From an uncultured bacterium (GTDB lineage: Bacteria > Verrucomicrobiota > Lentisphaeria > Victivallales > UBA1829): a stretch of 64,000 bases of DNA. The notes below the pieces were generated by a model. That model did not search any database and had not been told where the DNA came from. It was given only the letters and a program-made list of their open reading frames with translations. Position 1 is the stretch's first letter, and the number at the start of each line of letters is the position of its first letter. The stretch is taken from assembly GCA_902780135.1 (NCBI GenBank), contig CACZEK010000002.1:1-64000 (forward strand). Reading direction: 5' to 3'. The position numbers were made by a program, and so were the translations under genes. Shown piece after piece: positions 15,642 to 24,000 of the stretch.

Positions 15642-16629
15642 CGTCGATGACCTTTCTGCGGATGAGTTCCGCCCAGAACTCCGCGGGCGCATGATACTGC
15701 CCGTAGGAGGCGTTCACGGGGATGCGGGCGGGGTCGGAGGTGTTCAGCGAGACGGCGACGACGCCGGGCTGGCGGAATCCGAATTCGACGGCGGCCGCGG
15801 CGGGGTCGACGGAGAAATCCCCGCAGACGGCGAGGTAGTCGGCGCGCTTCTGGAACAGTGCGGCGTCGCGGACGGGATCCGCCTTGCGGTAGTCGAGCAT
15901 GGAGCCGCCGGTGAGGAAGCCGCCGTTGAACAGCGCGGAGTCGATGATGCCGACCCGGTCGGCTTTGAGCTTTTCCATGAACGCGCGGAGCTCGCGCGGA
16001 TGGCGCAGGACGGTCGGGGCGCAGGCGAACATGACCCAGTCGAAGCCGATGTCGTTGTAGAGCCCGCGGATGACGTGCCAGTCCTTCGCGCCGATGCCGA
16101 CGCCGCGGACGCGCCCGGCTTTTTTCAGTTCAAATAACGCGCGGTATGCGCCGAGGATGTCGTCGACCGTGCCGCCGCCCGCCAGGAATTCGTCGGGGTC
16201 GTGAACGGAAACGAGGTCGATGCCGCAGGCTCCGCCGAGCAGTTCCTCCGCCTCCTCGTAGCAGCGCATGATGCCGCGGTAGGAGATGTCCTGTTCCGCG
16301 TCGTGCTCGAGGCCTGCCCACACGCCCGGCTCGAACGTCGGTTCCGGGGTCGTGAGCGGTTTGCGCCGCCAGCCGAGCTTCACGCTCACCGTGATGCCGT
16401 CCGCCGGGACCGCGAGGTCGCGGAGGGCGCGCCCGATGGATTCGAGCGCGAGCCCGGCGCCGTATTTCCCGGCGGAGTCGATCGCGGGCTTCGCGGCGGT
16501 GCGGAACCACGCCCGGGCGAGCTCAAGTTTCGTTTCGTATGGCAGGACGCGGTAGAGATTGCCGAGGCAGCTTGTGCCGAAGATGACCGGCGTGACCTCA
16601 AGTCCGTCTCTTGTCAGGTAAGTTGTCAT
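15631..16629 (-). CDS. Aldo/keto reductase, L-fucose/L-galactose 1-dehydrogenase-like
   Basis: 332-residue aldo/keto reductase. The tetrad is readable: Asp in AIDSAGKYG, Tyr in the same motif, Lys in VSVKLGW and His in LVSVHDPDE. The pattern and length fit the D-threo-aldose 1-dehydrogenase (L-fucose dehydrogenase) subgroup, which oxidises L-fucose, L-galactose or D-arabinose at C1 to the lactone with NAD(P). It is the first gene of the five-gene operon, with a TTGTTT-17-TATAAT promoter 57 bp upstream. Its product would be handed to the overlapping lactonase gene. Which aldose is used cannot be settled by sequence, but the downstream enzymes favour L-galactose. Confidence 0.8.
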   Translation of the reverse strand: MTTYLTRDGLEVTPVIFGTSCLGNLYRVLPYETKLELARAWFRTAAKPAIDSAGKYGAGLALESIGRALRDLAVPADGITVSVKLGWRRKPLTTPEPTFEPGVWAGLEHDAEQDISYRGIMRCYEEAEELLGGACGIDLVSVHDPDEFLAGGGTVDDILGAYRALFELKKAGRVRGVGIGAKDWHVIRGLYNDIGFDWVMFACAPTVLRHPRELRAFMEKLKADRVGIIDSALFNGGFLTGGSMLDYRKADPVRDAALFQKRADYLAVCGDFSVDPAAAAVEFGFRQPGVVAVSLNTSDPARIPVNASYGQYHAPAEFWAELIRRKVIDDEN

Positions 16630-16685
16630 GGAAGTGTCGTTTCCGCTGTTGGGAGCAATAGGAAAAAGCGTTGGCTGTGGATAAT

Positions 16686-16714
16686 ATTATATATGCGGAA
16701 AAGGCAAAAAACAA
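16686..16714 (-). promoter_or_regulatory. Promoter of the L-galactose-type operon
   Basis: On the minus strand TTGTTT and TATAAT are 17 bp apart, about 57 bp before the dehydrogenase ATG. Confidence 0.65.
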
Positions 16715-16720
16715 ACAAGA

Positions 16721-16746
16721 GTTAAATATTAACGTGAACTTAACGT
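16721..16746. promoter_or_regulatory. Candidate operator repeats upstream of the operon promoter
   Basis: A palindrome GTTAAATATTAAC (16721-16733) directly precedes the -35 region. It is followed by the direct repeat TTAACGT (one copy starting in the palindrome, one at 16739). This is a typical place for an inducer-controlled regulator, but no regulator gene is in the window. Confidence 0.4.
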
Positions 16747-16865
16747 TCCGGGGGCGTGTCCCGTGCGGGAAATGAGGCGGAGACAAAAGCCCCCGTGCAT
16801 GTTCCCGGGAGGATAAAGGGATGCGGAACGATCCCGCGCGGAAGCGAGCCTCGCCCGATGTGCCG

Positions 16866-18425
16866 TCAGCGCGGCGGTTCGATCACGAACGTGGTGATGG
16901 AGAACGGCGCGAGGCGGACGAAGAACGTTTTGAGGCGGACCGGGACCGACGGGATGTCCTCGTTCCAGTTCTCGCCTGTGGCGAGGGGGCCGCTGGTGCG
17001 GATGACCTTTGCCGTGTCCGCGGGGATCCGGTCGAACGCGCGGAGGTCGAACGTAACGGGGCGTTCCGTGCCGGAATCGTTGACGGCGACGATCGCGATC
17101 CTGCCGGATTCGCGGTTGTATGCGGCGAGCGTGTACGGCGAGGAGGCGATGATGCGGTCGCCGGGGCGGATGTAGCGCGTGAACTGGCCGAACGCGTAAT
17201 ACTTCTTGCCGAGGAGGATTTTCTCCTCGAAATGGTCGGCGATGCCGAGCCCCCAGTACGAGCCGGAAAGGGACGTGTTGGCGCGTTCCGCGGCGTTGAA
17301 ATCGGAACGGTGGCGGTCGATGACCTGCCAGATCACCCAGGCGGACGGACGCATGCCGTTCATATCCTGGATGATGCGTTTTGCGAACCAGAGCGGACCG
17401 CCCATGTCGCCGGCGGCCTGGCCGCCGCTCGTGGCGTTGCCGTCGACTTCGCTCATCCAGAGGTGCTTGTTTTCGGACTTGGCGAATGCCATGAGTTCGG
17501 CTCTGCGGCTGCCGCTGTAGGAATGCGTATTGATGCGGTCGACCGCCTTCTTCGCCTCGGGCGTCAGCGCCTTGCAGGTGTCGATGGAAAGGTCCATGGA
17601 GGTCTCGTCTGCGACCGCGATCAGGATGCCTTCGCGGACGCCGCGCCTGCGGAGCGCCTTGTCCAGCTCCGTGATGATGCGGCTTTTCAGGCGGTTGTCC
17701 CTGATGTCGCAGCCCTCCTGCTTGTTGCTGTACGCGCCCCAGAACCCGGAGGACGGCTCGTTGAACGGGTCGATGCTGTTCAGCTTGATGTGCAGGCCGT
17801 CGCGCATGTGCTTCACGGTGTCGGCGAGGAATTCGGCGAAGACGGGCACGTATTCGGGGCGGAGGTTGTTGTCCTTGTGATTGCCCGTCCCGCCGCTCGA
17901 GCATCCGCTCCAGGTCATGAAATACGGCGGGGAGTTGGAGAAGACCTCGACGAGCGCGTCCGGGCTGCGGGCGAGGATCTTCGTCAGCACGTTCATCTGG
18001 TTTTTGTCGCGCTCCCAGTCGTACCGGTAGATGACGATGCCGTCGTCGTCGACCTCGAACGCGCCGTCCGGGTCGCGGAGCGGCTGCGCGAAGCCGGGCA
18101 TGTTCGAATCGGAGCGCGTGATGTGGCGGTGCGCGGGATCGTCGCCGCCGCCGATGTTGTAGCGCGCGATGTTGAGCTTCAGACCTTTGGTCTGGTCGAA
18201 GAAGGCGTCGACCGCCGCGTCCGTGAGCTTGTCGCTGTAGCCGATGCGGTTCGCCCACCAGCAGAGCGACGTGCCCCAGCCCTCGAACACGCCGCCGTTG
18301 AACGGCGAGCCGTCGTCAGGATTGAGTGTGATAAATGGGTGGCTTGCGGGGGACTGGGCGGAGAGGACCGTGCAGAGCAGGGCTGCGGCGGAGAGTACGG
18401 TTGTGCGGAGGAACGGGGCTTTCAT
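16866..18425 (-). CDS. Glycoside hydrolase family 30, probable endo-beta-1,6-galactanase
   Basis: 519-residue secreted glycosidase. A signal peptide (MKAPFLRTTVLSAAALLCTVLSAQ) is followed by a GH30 (beta/alpha)8 barrel and a C-terminal beta-sandwich. Visible motifs are FEGWGTSLCWWANRIG, the acid/base Glu in IDPFNEPSSGFWG and the nucleophile Glu in LWMSEVDG. The GWGTSLCWWA start is typical of the beta-1,6-galactanase subgroup, which cuts side chains of arabinogalactan. Other GH30 activities cannot be excluded. It has its own promoter at 18501-18473 and reads into the L-galactose-type operon, 236 bp away. Together they suggest use of plant or algal galactans. The protein is probably periplasmic or exported. 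Confidence 0.85.
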   Translation of the reverse strand: MKAPFLRTTVLSAAALLCTVLSAQSPASHPFITLNPDDGSPFNGGVFEGWGTSLCWWANRIGYSDKLTDAAVDAFFDQTKGLKLNIARYNIGGGDDPAHRHITRSDSNMPGFAQPLRDPDGAFEVDDDGIVIYRYDWERDKNQMNVLTKILARSPDALVEVFSNSPPYFMTWSGCSSGGTGNHKDNNLRPEYVPVFAEFLADTVKHMRDGLHIKLNSIDPFNEPSSGFWGAYSNKQEGCDIRDNRLKSRIITELDKALRRRGVREGILIAVADETSMDLSIDTCKALTPEAKKAVDRINTHSYSGSRRAELMAFAKSENKHLWMSEVDGNATSGGQAAGDMGGPLWFAKRIIQDMNGMRPSAWVIWQVIDRHRSDFNAAERANTSLSGSYWGLGIADHFEEKILLGKKYYAFGQFTRYIRPGDRIIASSPYTLAAYNRESGRIAIVAVNDSGTERPVTFDLRAFDRIPADTAKVIRTSGPLATGENWNEDIPSVPVRLKTFFVRLAPFSITTFVIEPPR

Positions 18426-18472
18426 GGCGGAATGCCTTTCGATGAAAGTGCAGGGGTATTACTTGTCCAAAT

Positions 18473-18501
18473 ACTATAAGACCCCGGACGCGAAAAAGCA
18501 A
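18473..18501 (-). promoter_or_regulatory. Promoter of the GH30 gene
   Basis: On the minus strand TTGCTT and TATAGT are 17 bp apart, 48 bp before the ATG. GAAAGG serves as ribosome site. Confidence 0.5.
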
Positions 18502-18538
18502 GCCCGTCAAAGGGAAAAAAGCTGTTTCAGGAAGGAAA

Positions 18539-18841
18539 TCAGCGGATTTCCTGCCCGTTTTCGTCGAATGTGCGGGCGCTGATGACCTCGCAGTCGATCG
18601 TGTCGTCGGCGGGGCCGGACGCCATGCCGTTTTCGCCTGCATCCCCCTCATGTTGTCTGGCGCGCGGGTCTTCTCTGATGTAGCGCTCGAACGGAGTGCG
18701 TCCGGCGAGAATGCGCCTGACGATCCAGATGAACCCGACGAAGAGGAGGAACGGGATCGCGAAGAATATTGCGAAAATGACCGTGAGGATGACCATCAGG
18801 ACGGTCAGTTCGATCGGCAGGTCTGAGCGGAAGAGCTTCAT
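18539..18841 (-). CDS. Small membrane protein, function unknown
   Basis: 100-residue protein with a long hydrophobic stretch (about residues 11-42, two close helices, including LMVILTVIFAIFFAIPFLLF) and a charged, acidic cytoplasmic tail rich in Arg, Glu and Asp. No family was recognised. The ATG is 36 bp after the stop of the glycosyltransferase gene on the same strand, so the two probably share a transcript. It may help place the glycosyltransferase, which has no membrane helix of its own; that is a guess from neighbourhood only. Confidence 0.65.
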   Translation of the reverse strand: MKLFRSDLPIELTVLMVILTVIFAIFFAIPFLLFVGFIWIVRRILAGRTPFERYIREDPRARQHEGDAGENGMASGPADDTIDCEVISARTFDENGQEIR

Positions 18842-18877
18842 GTGCGTGTTCCCGGTTTCGATGTGGCGGTCCGCGCG

Positions 18878-19594
18878 TCAGAGACGGAAGAGCCCGTACT
18901 GCATGATGCAGCGCAGCGAGGAGACGCCGTCCTTCCAGGTGATCTTCTTGCCCTCTTTGTAGGTCCTGGGCATATAGGATACGGGCACCTGCCAGACGCG
19001 CGGATGAAGCCGTGCGATCTTGAGGGTGAATTCCGGTTCGAAACCGAAGCGGTTTTCCCGCAGCCTGATCTTTTCGAGGAGTTCGCGCCGGACCATTTTG
19101 TAGCAGCACTCCATGTCGGAGAGGGCGAGATTGGAGAACATGTTGCAGACGTTCGTGAGGAACTCGTTGACCTTGGAGTGCCAGAAGGGCGTGACCTGCT
19201 GGGCTCCCGACCGCAGGATGGACGTGCGAGCGCCGAAGACCACGTCCGCCTTGTCGTCGAGGAAGGGCTGAAGCAGGGACGGAAGGTCTTCCGGGTCGTA
19301 CTCGAAGTCGGCATCCTGGATCGTGACGACGTCGCCGGTCGCCATGGCGAATCCGGTATGGAGCGCCGCCCCCTTTCCGCCGTTCTTCTCGTGGCGGCTG
19401 ATCCTGACGCCGCGCGCGGCCCAGGGCTGAAGGCGTTCCCACGTCTTGTCCGAGGAATGGTCGTCGACCGCGATGTATTCCAGCTCGACGCCATCCTGAA
19501 AACGGACGGCGCGGACGCGTTCGAGCGTGGCGTCGATGAAGTGTTCCTCATTGTAGACGGGAATCACGATTGAGAGCTTGATATGGTCGGGCAT
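18878..19594 (-). CDS. Glycosyltransferase family 2 (dolichyl-phosphate-mannose-synthase-like)
   Basis: 238-residue GT2 enzyme with the A-type fold. LSIVIPVYNEEHFID at the N-terminus, VDDHSSDKTW, GGKGAALHTGF and the metal-binding QDADFEYDPEDL are all present. The SDMECCYKMVRRELL stretch and the C-terminal VPVSYMPRTYKEGKKITW resemble polyprenyl-phosphate glycosyltransferases. It would transfer a sugar from a nucleotide donor to a lipid or glycan acceptor at the inner face of the membrane. The ATG at 19594 is preferred because the fold starts there; an in-frame ATG at 19621 would add nine basic residues. It is first in a two-gene unit with the small membrane protein. Confidence 0.85.
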   Translation of the reverse strand: MPDHIKLSIVIPVYNEEHFIDATLERVRAVRFQDGVELEYIAVDDHSSDKTWERLQPWAARGVRISRHEKNGGKGAALHTGFAMATGDVVTIQDADFEYDPEDLPSLLQPFLDDKADVVFGARTSILRSGAQQVTPFWHSKVNEFLTNVCNMFSNLALSDMECCYKMVRRELLEKIRLRENRFGFEPEFTLKIARLHPRVWQVPVSYMPRTYKEGKKITWKDGVSSLRCIMQYGLFRL

Positions 19595-19834
19595 GGCGGT
19601 CTTTCGCGGTTTGGTGGGCATCCCGCGGATTCGGCGGCCGGGCGCCGGCGCCGATGTTTCCCGGGGGGTGTTTTTGCTTTTTCATACAAATAAGATACGC
19701 CCGAAACGCTTTTTTTTCAAGTCATGAAGGACTTTTTTTCAAAATCCGCTTGAATTTCGCCTGTTTCAGGGTTACATTTTTCAATATATCTTTTTCTATA
19801 TAACATACCGATCATACGAAAGGCTTTTCCCGAC

Positions 19835-20467
19835 ATGAAGCATCTTTTCTTCGCTGTGGTCCTTCTCGGTCTTCTCTGTTCCTGCGCCCATAACCCCCCG
19901 GAGCCCCCGCTGTACCTGAGCCGGTTCCATACGGAAAAGGACGCGTATCTCCCGAACGGCTGGCATTTCGTCGAGGACGAGTTTTATTCGATGCCGGCGT
20001 CCTTCCGGGCGGAGCCGTGCCCCAGCAAATACGATGAGGACGCCAACAGCTTCACCGTGAAGACGATGAACCGTCCGGCGCTCTTCTGCTACAGCGGATA
20101 TTTTGAAATCAACGACGACTCGGTCGTCGATCTCGCCGCGGAGGCTTCCGGAACGGGCTCGTTCTCGCTCGGCATGATCTTCTGCGACGCCGACCGGGAA
20201 TTCCTCGGCGAACGCCACCAGGGATATGGTTTCACCGCCCATGACGACGTTGCCTTCAAGGACTACCGTTTCCGCCTGTACTTCCTCGCCAACGAGAACC
20301 GCAAGGCGCGGTATGTGCGCCTCATGTTCATCGTCGATCCGAACACCACGCTGACGCTTCGCGGCATCTCGCTCGACATCACGCCTTACACCATCAATCA
20401 GATGGACGCCACGTTCATCAAGTTCAAGAAAACGGAGGCGAAGGAAGGATACCGGAAGCAGAACTGA
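19835..20467 (+). CDS. Lipoprotein of unknown function
   Basis: 210-residue predicted lipoprotein: a short signal peptide ending in the lipobox LLCSC (Cys near residue 17) and a soluble beta-rich domain. Near the end there is a carbohydrate-binding-like pattern of aromatic and charged strands (FKDYRFRLYFL, TLTLRGISLDI). No known family was recognised. The protein is rich in Asp, Phe and Tyr. The 200 bp upstream are AT-rich and hold the start region for both this gene and the divergent GT2 gene. It lies 57 bp before nrdR but is unlikely to be functionally tied to it. Confidence 0.7.
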   Translation: MKHLFFAVVLLGLLCSCAHNPPEPPLYLSRFHTEKDAYLPNGWHFVEDEFYSMPASFRAEPCPSKYDEDANSFTVKTMNRPALFCYSGYFEINDDSVVDLAAEASGTGSFSLGMIFCDADREFLGERHQGYGFTAHDDVAFKDYRFRLYFLANENRKARYVRLMFIVDPNTTLTLRGISLDITPYTINQMDATFIKFKKTEAKEGYRKQN

Positions 20468-20524
20468 TTTCCGGATCCGCCTTCCGGCCGGAACCCGTCC
20501 GCCATTCTTCAGGAGAGTCCCGTT

Positions 20525-21007
20525 ATGCGCTGCCCCCGATGCGGTTGTCAGGAAGACCGCGTGATTGATTCCCGCGCCTCGAAAGACGGCGCGGCCGTTC
20601 GCCGCCGCCGTGAATGCACGGCATGCGGACACAGGTTCACCACGCACGAGGAGATCATCCAGGCGGAACTGAAGGTCGTGAAGCGCGACAATTCGCGGGA
20701 GGATTTCGACCCGAACAAGATCCGCGCCGGGATCGAGAAAGCCTGCTGGAAACGCGACGTGAAGCCGGAGGCGATCGACATGATCGTGTCGCAGGTCACG
20801 AGCAGCCTGGAGGCGGACTACGAACGCGAAGTGCCGTCCAACGAGGTCGGCAACCGCACGATGGAGGCGCTGCGCCAGGTCGACAAGGTCGCGTACGTGC
20901 GCTTCGCCTCCGTGTACCGCGATTTCAAGGACATCGACGAGTTCATCGACGAGATCCGGAGCATGGGCAGCAACCGCGGGAGCAAGGCGTCCCGCGGCGG
21001 AAAATAA
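20525..21007 (+). CDS. nrdR: Transcriptional repressor NrdR
   Basis: 160-residue NrdR. The N-terminal zinc ribbon starts MRCPRCGCQEDRVIDSR, with the second CxxC in ECTACGHRFTT. It is followed by an ATP-cone (about residues 48-140) that senses ATP/dATP and ends near VYRDFKDIDEFIDEI. NrdR binds paired NrdR boxes and represses ribonucleotide reductase genes when dATP is high. In this window the nrdG-nrdD-trxB operon carries two such boxes in its promoter (28161-28208), so nrdR likely regulates it. A cluster of Gly/Ser/Arg ends the protein. An AGGAG site precedes the ATG. Confidence 0.95.
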   Translation: MRCPRCGCQEDRVIDSRASKDGAAVRRRRECTACGHRFTTHEEIIQAELKVVKRDNSREDFDPNKIRAGIEKACWKRDVKPEAIDMIVSQVTSSLEADYEREVPSNEVGNRTMEALRQVDKVAYVRFASVYRDFKDIDEFIDEIRSMGSNRGSKASRGGK

Positions 21008-21034
21008 CATCTGAGCAAGGAAAGCCCGTCCGTC

Positions 21035-22840
21035 ATGCGTTTTTCGTTCCTGTCCTGGCTTCACGGCCGTTTCCTCCGCATCGCCAACCCGTTCCAGAAG
21101 ACGCTCGGCGAGCAGAACTACATCATCCTGCTGAGCGTGCTGGTCGGCCTGCTGTCCGGCGTGGCGGGCGCGCTGATGAAGACCGTGGAGCACCTCGTGC
21201 AGTCGCTGGTGGCGTACATCCCGGCGGACGCCTCGTGGGCGGTCTGGGTGCTGCCCGCCACGCCCGCGCTCGGCGTCTTCTTCTGCATCTTCGTCACGCA
21301 GGCCGTCATGCGCGGCAAGTACGAACGCGGCCTGGCGGGGGTCATCCTGAGCGTGAAGGACCGCACGGGAGCCGTCCCGCTCCACAAGACTTTCTCCCAC
21401 ATCATCACCAGCGGCGTCAGCGTCGGGCTCGGCGTGTCGGCGGGGCTTGAGGCGCCCGTTGCGCAGACCGGCGCGGCGATCGGCAGCAACGTCGCCCGCA
21501 GCCTGCTGCTGAACCACGAGAACCGCATCCTGCTGCTGGCGTGCGGCGGCGCGGCGGGCATCTCCGCCATGTTCAACACGCCCGTCGCCGGGGCGTTCTT
21601 CGCCATGGAGATCCTGCTCCCGAAGACCGCGAGCGCGATCCCGGCGATCATCCCGCTGATCCTCTCCTCCGCGACCGCCCTGCTGGTGTCCCAGCAGATT
21701 TATCCGCCGCGCCCCTACGATTTCGACCTGCTGCAGTGGAACATGCGCGCGGTGCCGTACTATGTGGTCCTCGGCGCGGCGGCGGGGCTCGTCTCCGTGT
21801 TCGTCATCCGGATGTACACGCGGATCTCGAAACAGTACGGCCGCGTGCGGAACCCGTGGGTGAAGGGCCTGATCGGCAGCGCGGTCCTGTACCTGGCGAT
21901 CCTGCTGTTCCCCGCCCTGCGCGGCGACGGCTATTATTTCATCAGCCGTCTGCTCTCCGACCAGGCGGCTCTGTATGAATCCAGCCCGCTCGCCGCGGTC
22001 TTCTCGAATCCGTGGGTGTTCCTGCTCCTGACGTTCCTGCTGGTGTTCCTGAAGGCTATGACCTCGATCTCCAGCCTGGAGAGCGGCGCGGACGGCGGCA
22101 TCTTCGCCCCCTCGATGTTCATCGGCGCGTTCCTCGGCTACTCCATTTCGAAGCTGATCCACATGTCATCCCTGCCGTGGGGCGGCTACATCAGCGAACT
22201 GAACTTCCTCGCCATCGGGATGGGCGGCGTGCTGGCGGGCGTGATGCACGCGCCGCTGACCGGCATCTTCCTGATCGCCGAGCTGACGGGCGGCTACAAG
22301 CTCTTCATCCCGCTGATGATCGTCTCCGCGCTCTCCACGTTCGTCTGCCGCAAGCTCTGCACGCACAACGTCTACAAGACGATGATCCGGTTCCGCGGCG
22401 GCGACCCGGACGGCACGCGCGACGCCGACGCCCTCACGCGGGCGATCCCGGACGACCTGATCGAAAAGGATTACCTGCCGCTTTCCGAGTCCGACTCCAT
22501 GCGCAGCGTGCTCCACTCCGTCATGAAGACGCATCAGAACGTGTTCCCCGTGCTTGACCGCGACGGGCGGCTGGCGGGCGTCGTCACGCTCGACGACATC
22601 CGCCATTACCTGCTGGAGACGTCGCTCTACGACGTCGCGCTGGTGTTCGACATCATGCGTCCGCCGGAGGCAGTGCTGAAGCCGGGCGACACGCTCGGAC
22701 GCGCGATCGACCTTTTCGAGAAGCATAACGAGCGCGCCGTGCCCGTGGTGCGCGGCGGCGTGTACGTCGGATTCGTCACGAAGGACCGCGTGCTGGACCG
22801 CTACCGCTACCTGATCGAAAACCGCCCCGAACTGTTTTAA
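21035..22840 (+). CDS. ClC-family chloride channel/transporter with CBS domains
   Basis: 601-residue membrane protein. The ClC pore domain covers about residues 28-440 and a pair of CBS domains the C-terminus (about 480-590, including NVFPVLDRDGRLAGVVTLDD and ERAVPVVRGGVYVGFVTKD). The gating-glutamate motif is present as SAGLEAP in place of the common GREGP. The ACGGAAGISAMFNTPVAGAFFAMEIL segment is clear. CBS domains often bind adenine nucleotides. It could be a Cl-/H+ exchanger or a fluoride/chloride channel; the altered GxEGP motif makes ion choice uncertain. It follows nrdR by 27 bp and precedes an orphan ATP-cone-like gene by 28 bp, so the three may share transcription. Confidence 0.9.
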   Translation: MRFSFLSWLHGRFLRIANPFQKTLGEQNYIILLSVLVGLLSGVAGALMKTVEHLVQSLVAYIPADASWAVWVLPATPALGVFFCIFVTQAVMRGKYERGLAGVILSVKDRTGAVPLHKTFSHIITSGVSVGLGVSAGLEAPVAQTGAAIGSNVARSLLLNHENRILLLACGGAAGISAMFNTPVAGAFFAMEILLPKTASAIPAIIPLILSSATALLVSQQIYPPRPYDFDLLQWNMRAVPYYVVLGAAAGLVSVFVIRMYTRISKQYGRVRNPWVKGLIGSAVLYLAILLFPALRGDGYYFISRLLSDQAALYESSPLAAVFSNPWVFLLLTFLLVFLKAMTSISSLESGADGGIFAPSMFIGAFLGYSISKLIHMSSLPWGGYISELNFLAIGMGGVLAGVMHAPLTGIFLIAELTGGYKLFIPLMIVSALSTFVCRKLCTHNVYKTMIRFRGGDPDGTRDADALTRAIPDDLIEKDYLPLSESDSMRSVLHSVMKTHQNVFPVLDRDGRLAGVVTLDDIRHYLLETSLYDVALVFDIMRPPEAVLKPGDTLGRAIDLFEKHNERAVPVVRGGVYVGFVTKDRVLDRYRYLIENRPELF

Positions 22841-22868
22841 CCGACCGGAGAATGAGGATTTTTCAACC

Positions 22869-23855
22869 ATGATCGAACTTTCCGCACAGGCGATCTTCCT
22901 TCAGGATTCGCACGGATGCGCCGCGCCGTTCGACCCGGACGACCTCGCCGCGCGCATCCGGTCCGTCCTGCCGGAACGCGGCGCCGAGTCCGATGCGCTC
23001 GCCCGCGACGCCGTCAGCGCGGTGGAATACGCCCTGCGCCACGCCGGGAAGCCGAAATCCGGCCCGCTGTACGTGAAGGCGGCCGCGGTCGACGCCATGA
23101 TCGCGAACATCCTTCAGTCGGTCGGCATGGACGCCGCCGCGGCGGCATACGGGCGCACGAAGCGCATCGACGGCGAATCGGACCGGTTCCAGGACGCGCG
23201 CATCGCCGCGCTCCTGCACGAACGCCTCGCCCTGACCGGCGAACGCCTCGCCGCGGTCGCCCGGAAAGTCTCCAATACGCTCCGTTCCATCGGCGCGGAC
23301 GCATCCTCGACCGAACTCGTTTTCGAGCTCGCGAAGCATTTCGCCGATTCCCTCGACGCCGTCGGTTCGGTGAAGCTTTCGCTCCCCGAGCCCGGCTGGA
23401 ACGACAAGGGATTCATCCTGCCGCCGGAGGAGTTCGCCGGCCGCATCTCCGCCGCGTCCGCGCGTCTGCTGGACCCGGCATGCCGCGCGGTGAAGGTCCT
23501 GCCGGTCGACCTGCGCGTCTTCCCCGCGCTCCGCGTGGAACTCCGTTTCTTCCCGCTCCTGCGCGGCTCCAAGCTCGAAACGCCCGTTACGGAACTGGCG
23601 TTCGCGCCGCTGCTGGCCCCGGTCGCGGCATGCGTGGACGAGCTCTGCATCGCGGCGGACGACGCCTGCGGACGGCACGGCGGCGAATCCGTCACGCCCC
23701 TGAAACTCCTGCTGCATTTCGCCGACGCCGAATCGTTCGCGTCCGAGGCGATGGGGTGCGCCGGGCGGAAAGCCTCCGCCGGTATCCTGAACGGCATCGC
23801 GTCGTTCTTCACCGGCATGATCACCCGCCGCCCGGAAAAGATCACCTGCGGCTGA
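22869..23855 (+). CDS. Orphan protein with ATP-cone-like N-terminus
   Basis: 328-residue cytoplasmic protein, family not recognised. Residues about 10-100 resemble an ATP-cone by pattern: FDPDDLAARIRSVL near residue 21, then a helix with VSAVEYALRHAG, then VDAMIANILQSVGMDAAAAAYGRTKR. The same order is seen in NrdR and in the N-terminus of NrdD in this window. The rest is alpha/beta with many Ala, Leu and Arg and a few Cys, and has no known catalytic motif. It is 28 bp after the ClC gene. If the cone is real, the protein may sense dATP/ATP like its neighbours. The resemblance is judged by eye only. Confidence 0.6.
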   Translation: MIELSAQAIFLQDSHGCAAPFDPDDLAARIRSVLPERGAESDALARDAVSAVEYALRHAGKPKSGPLYVKAAAVDAMIANILQSVGMDAAAAAYGRTKRIDGESDRFQDARIAALLHERLALTGERLAAVARKVSNTLRSIGADASSTELVFELAKHFADSLDAVGSVKLSLPEPGWNDKGFILPPEEFAGRISAASARLLDPACRAVKVLPVDLRVFPALRVELRFFPLLRGSKLETPVTELAFAPLLAPVAACVDELCIAADDACGRHGGESVTPLKLLLHFADAESFASEAMGCAGRKASAGILNGIASFFTGMITRRPEKITCG

Positions 23856-23913
23856 ACATCCGCCGCGCCCGGCAGAAGGAGCCGGGACCAGTCATTTGTC
23901 TGTTGCAAAACAA

Positions 23914-23952
23914 CAAAAAAAGACAGGTCCCATACGTCCTATGAGACCTGTC
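23914..23952 (-). terminator. Terminator of the nrdG-nrdD-trxB operon
   Basis: On the minus strand GACAGGTCTCATA pairs with TATGGGACCTGTC across a 5-nt loop, with one mismatch, followed by seven T. Confidence 0.8.
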
Positions 23953-24000
23953 CTGTTTGTGCCTGCCGTGCCGGAGCAGGCATGAAAACTGTCTGCGGGA

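Noticed and set aside
19796..22162. A minus-strand open frame of about 790 codons opposite nrdR and the ClC gene
   Set aside because: It crosses three clear plus-strand genes and has no recognisable domain.
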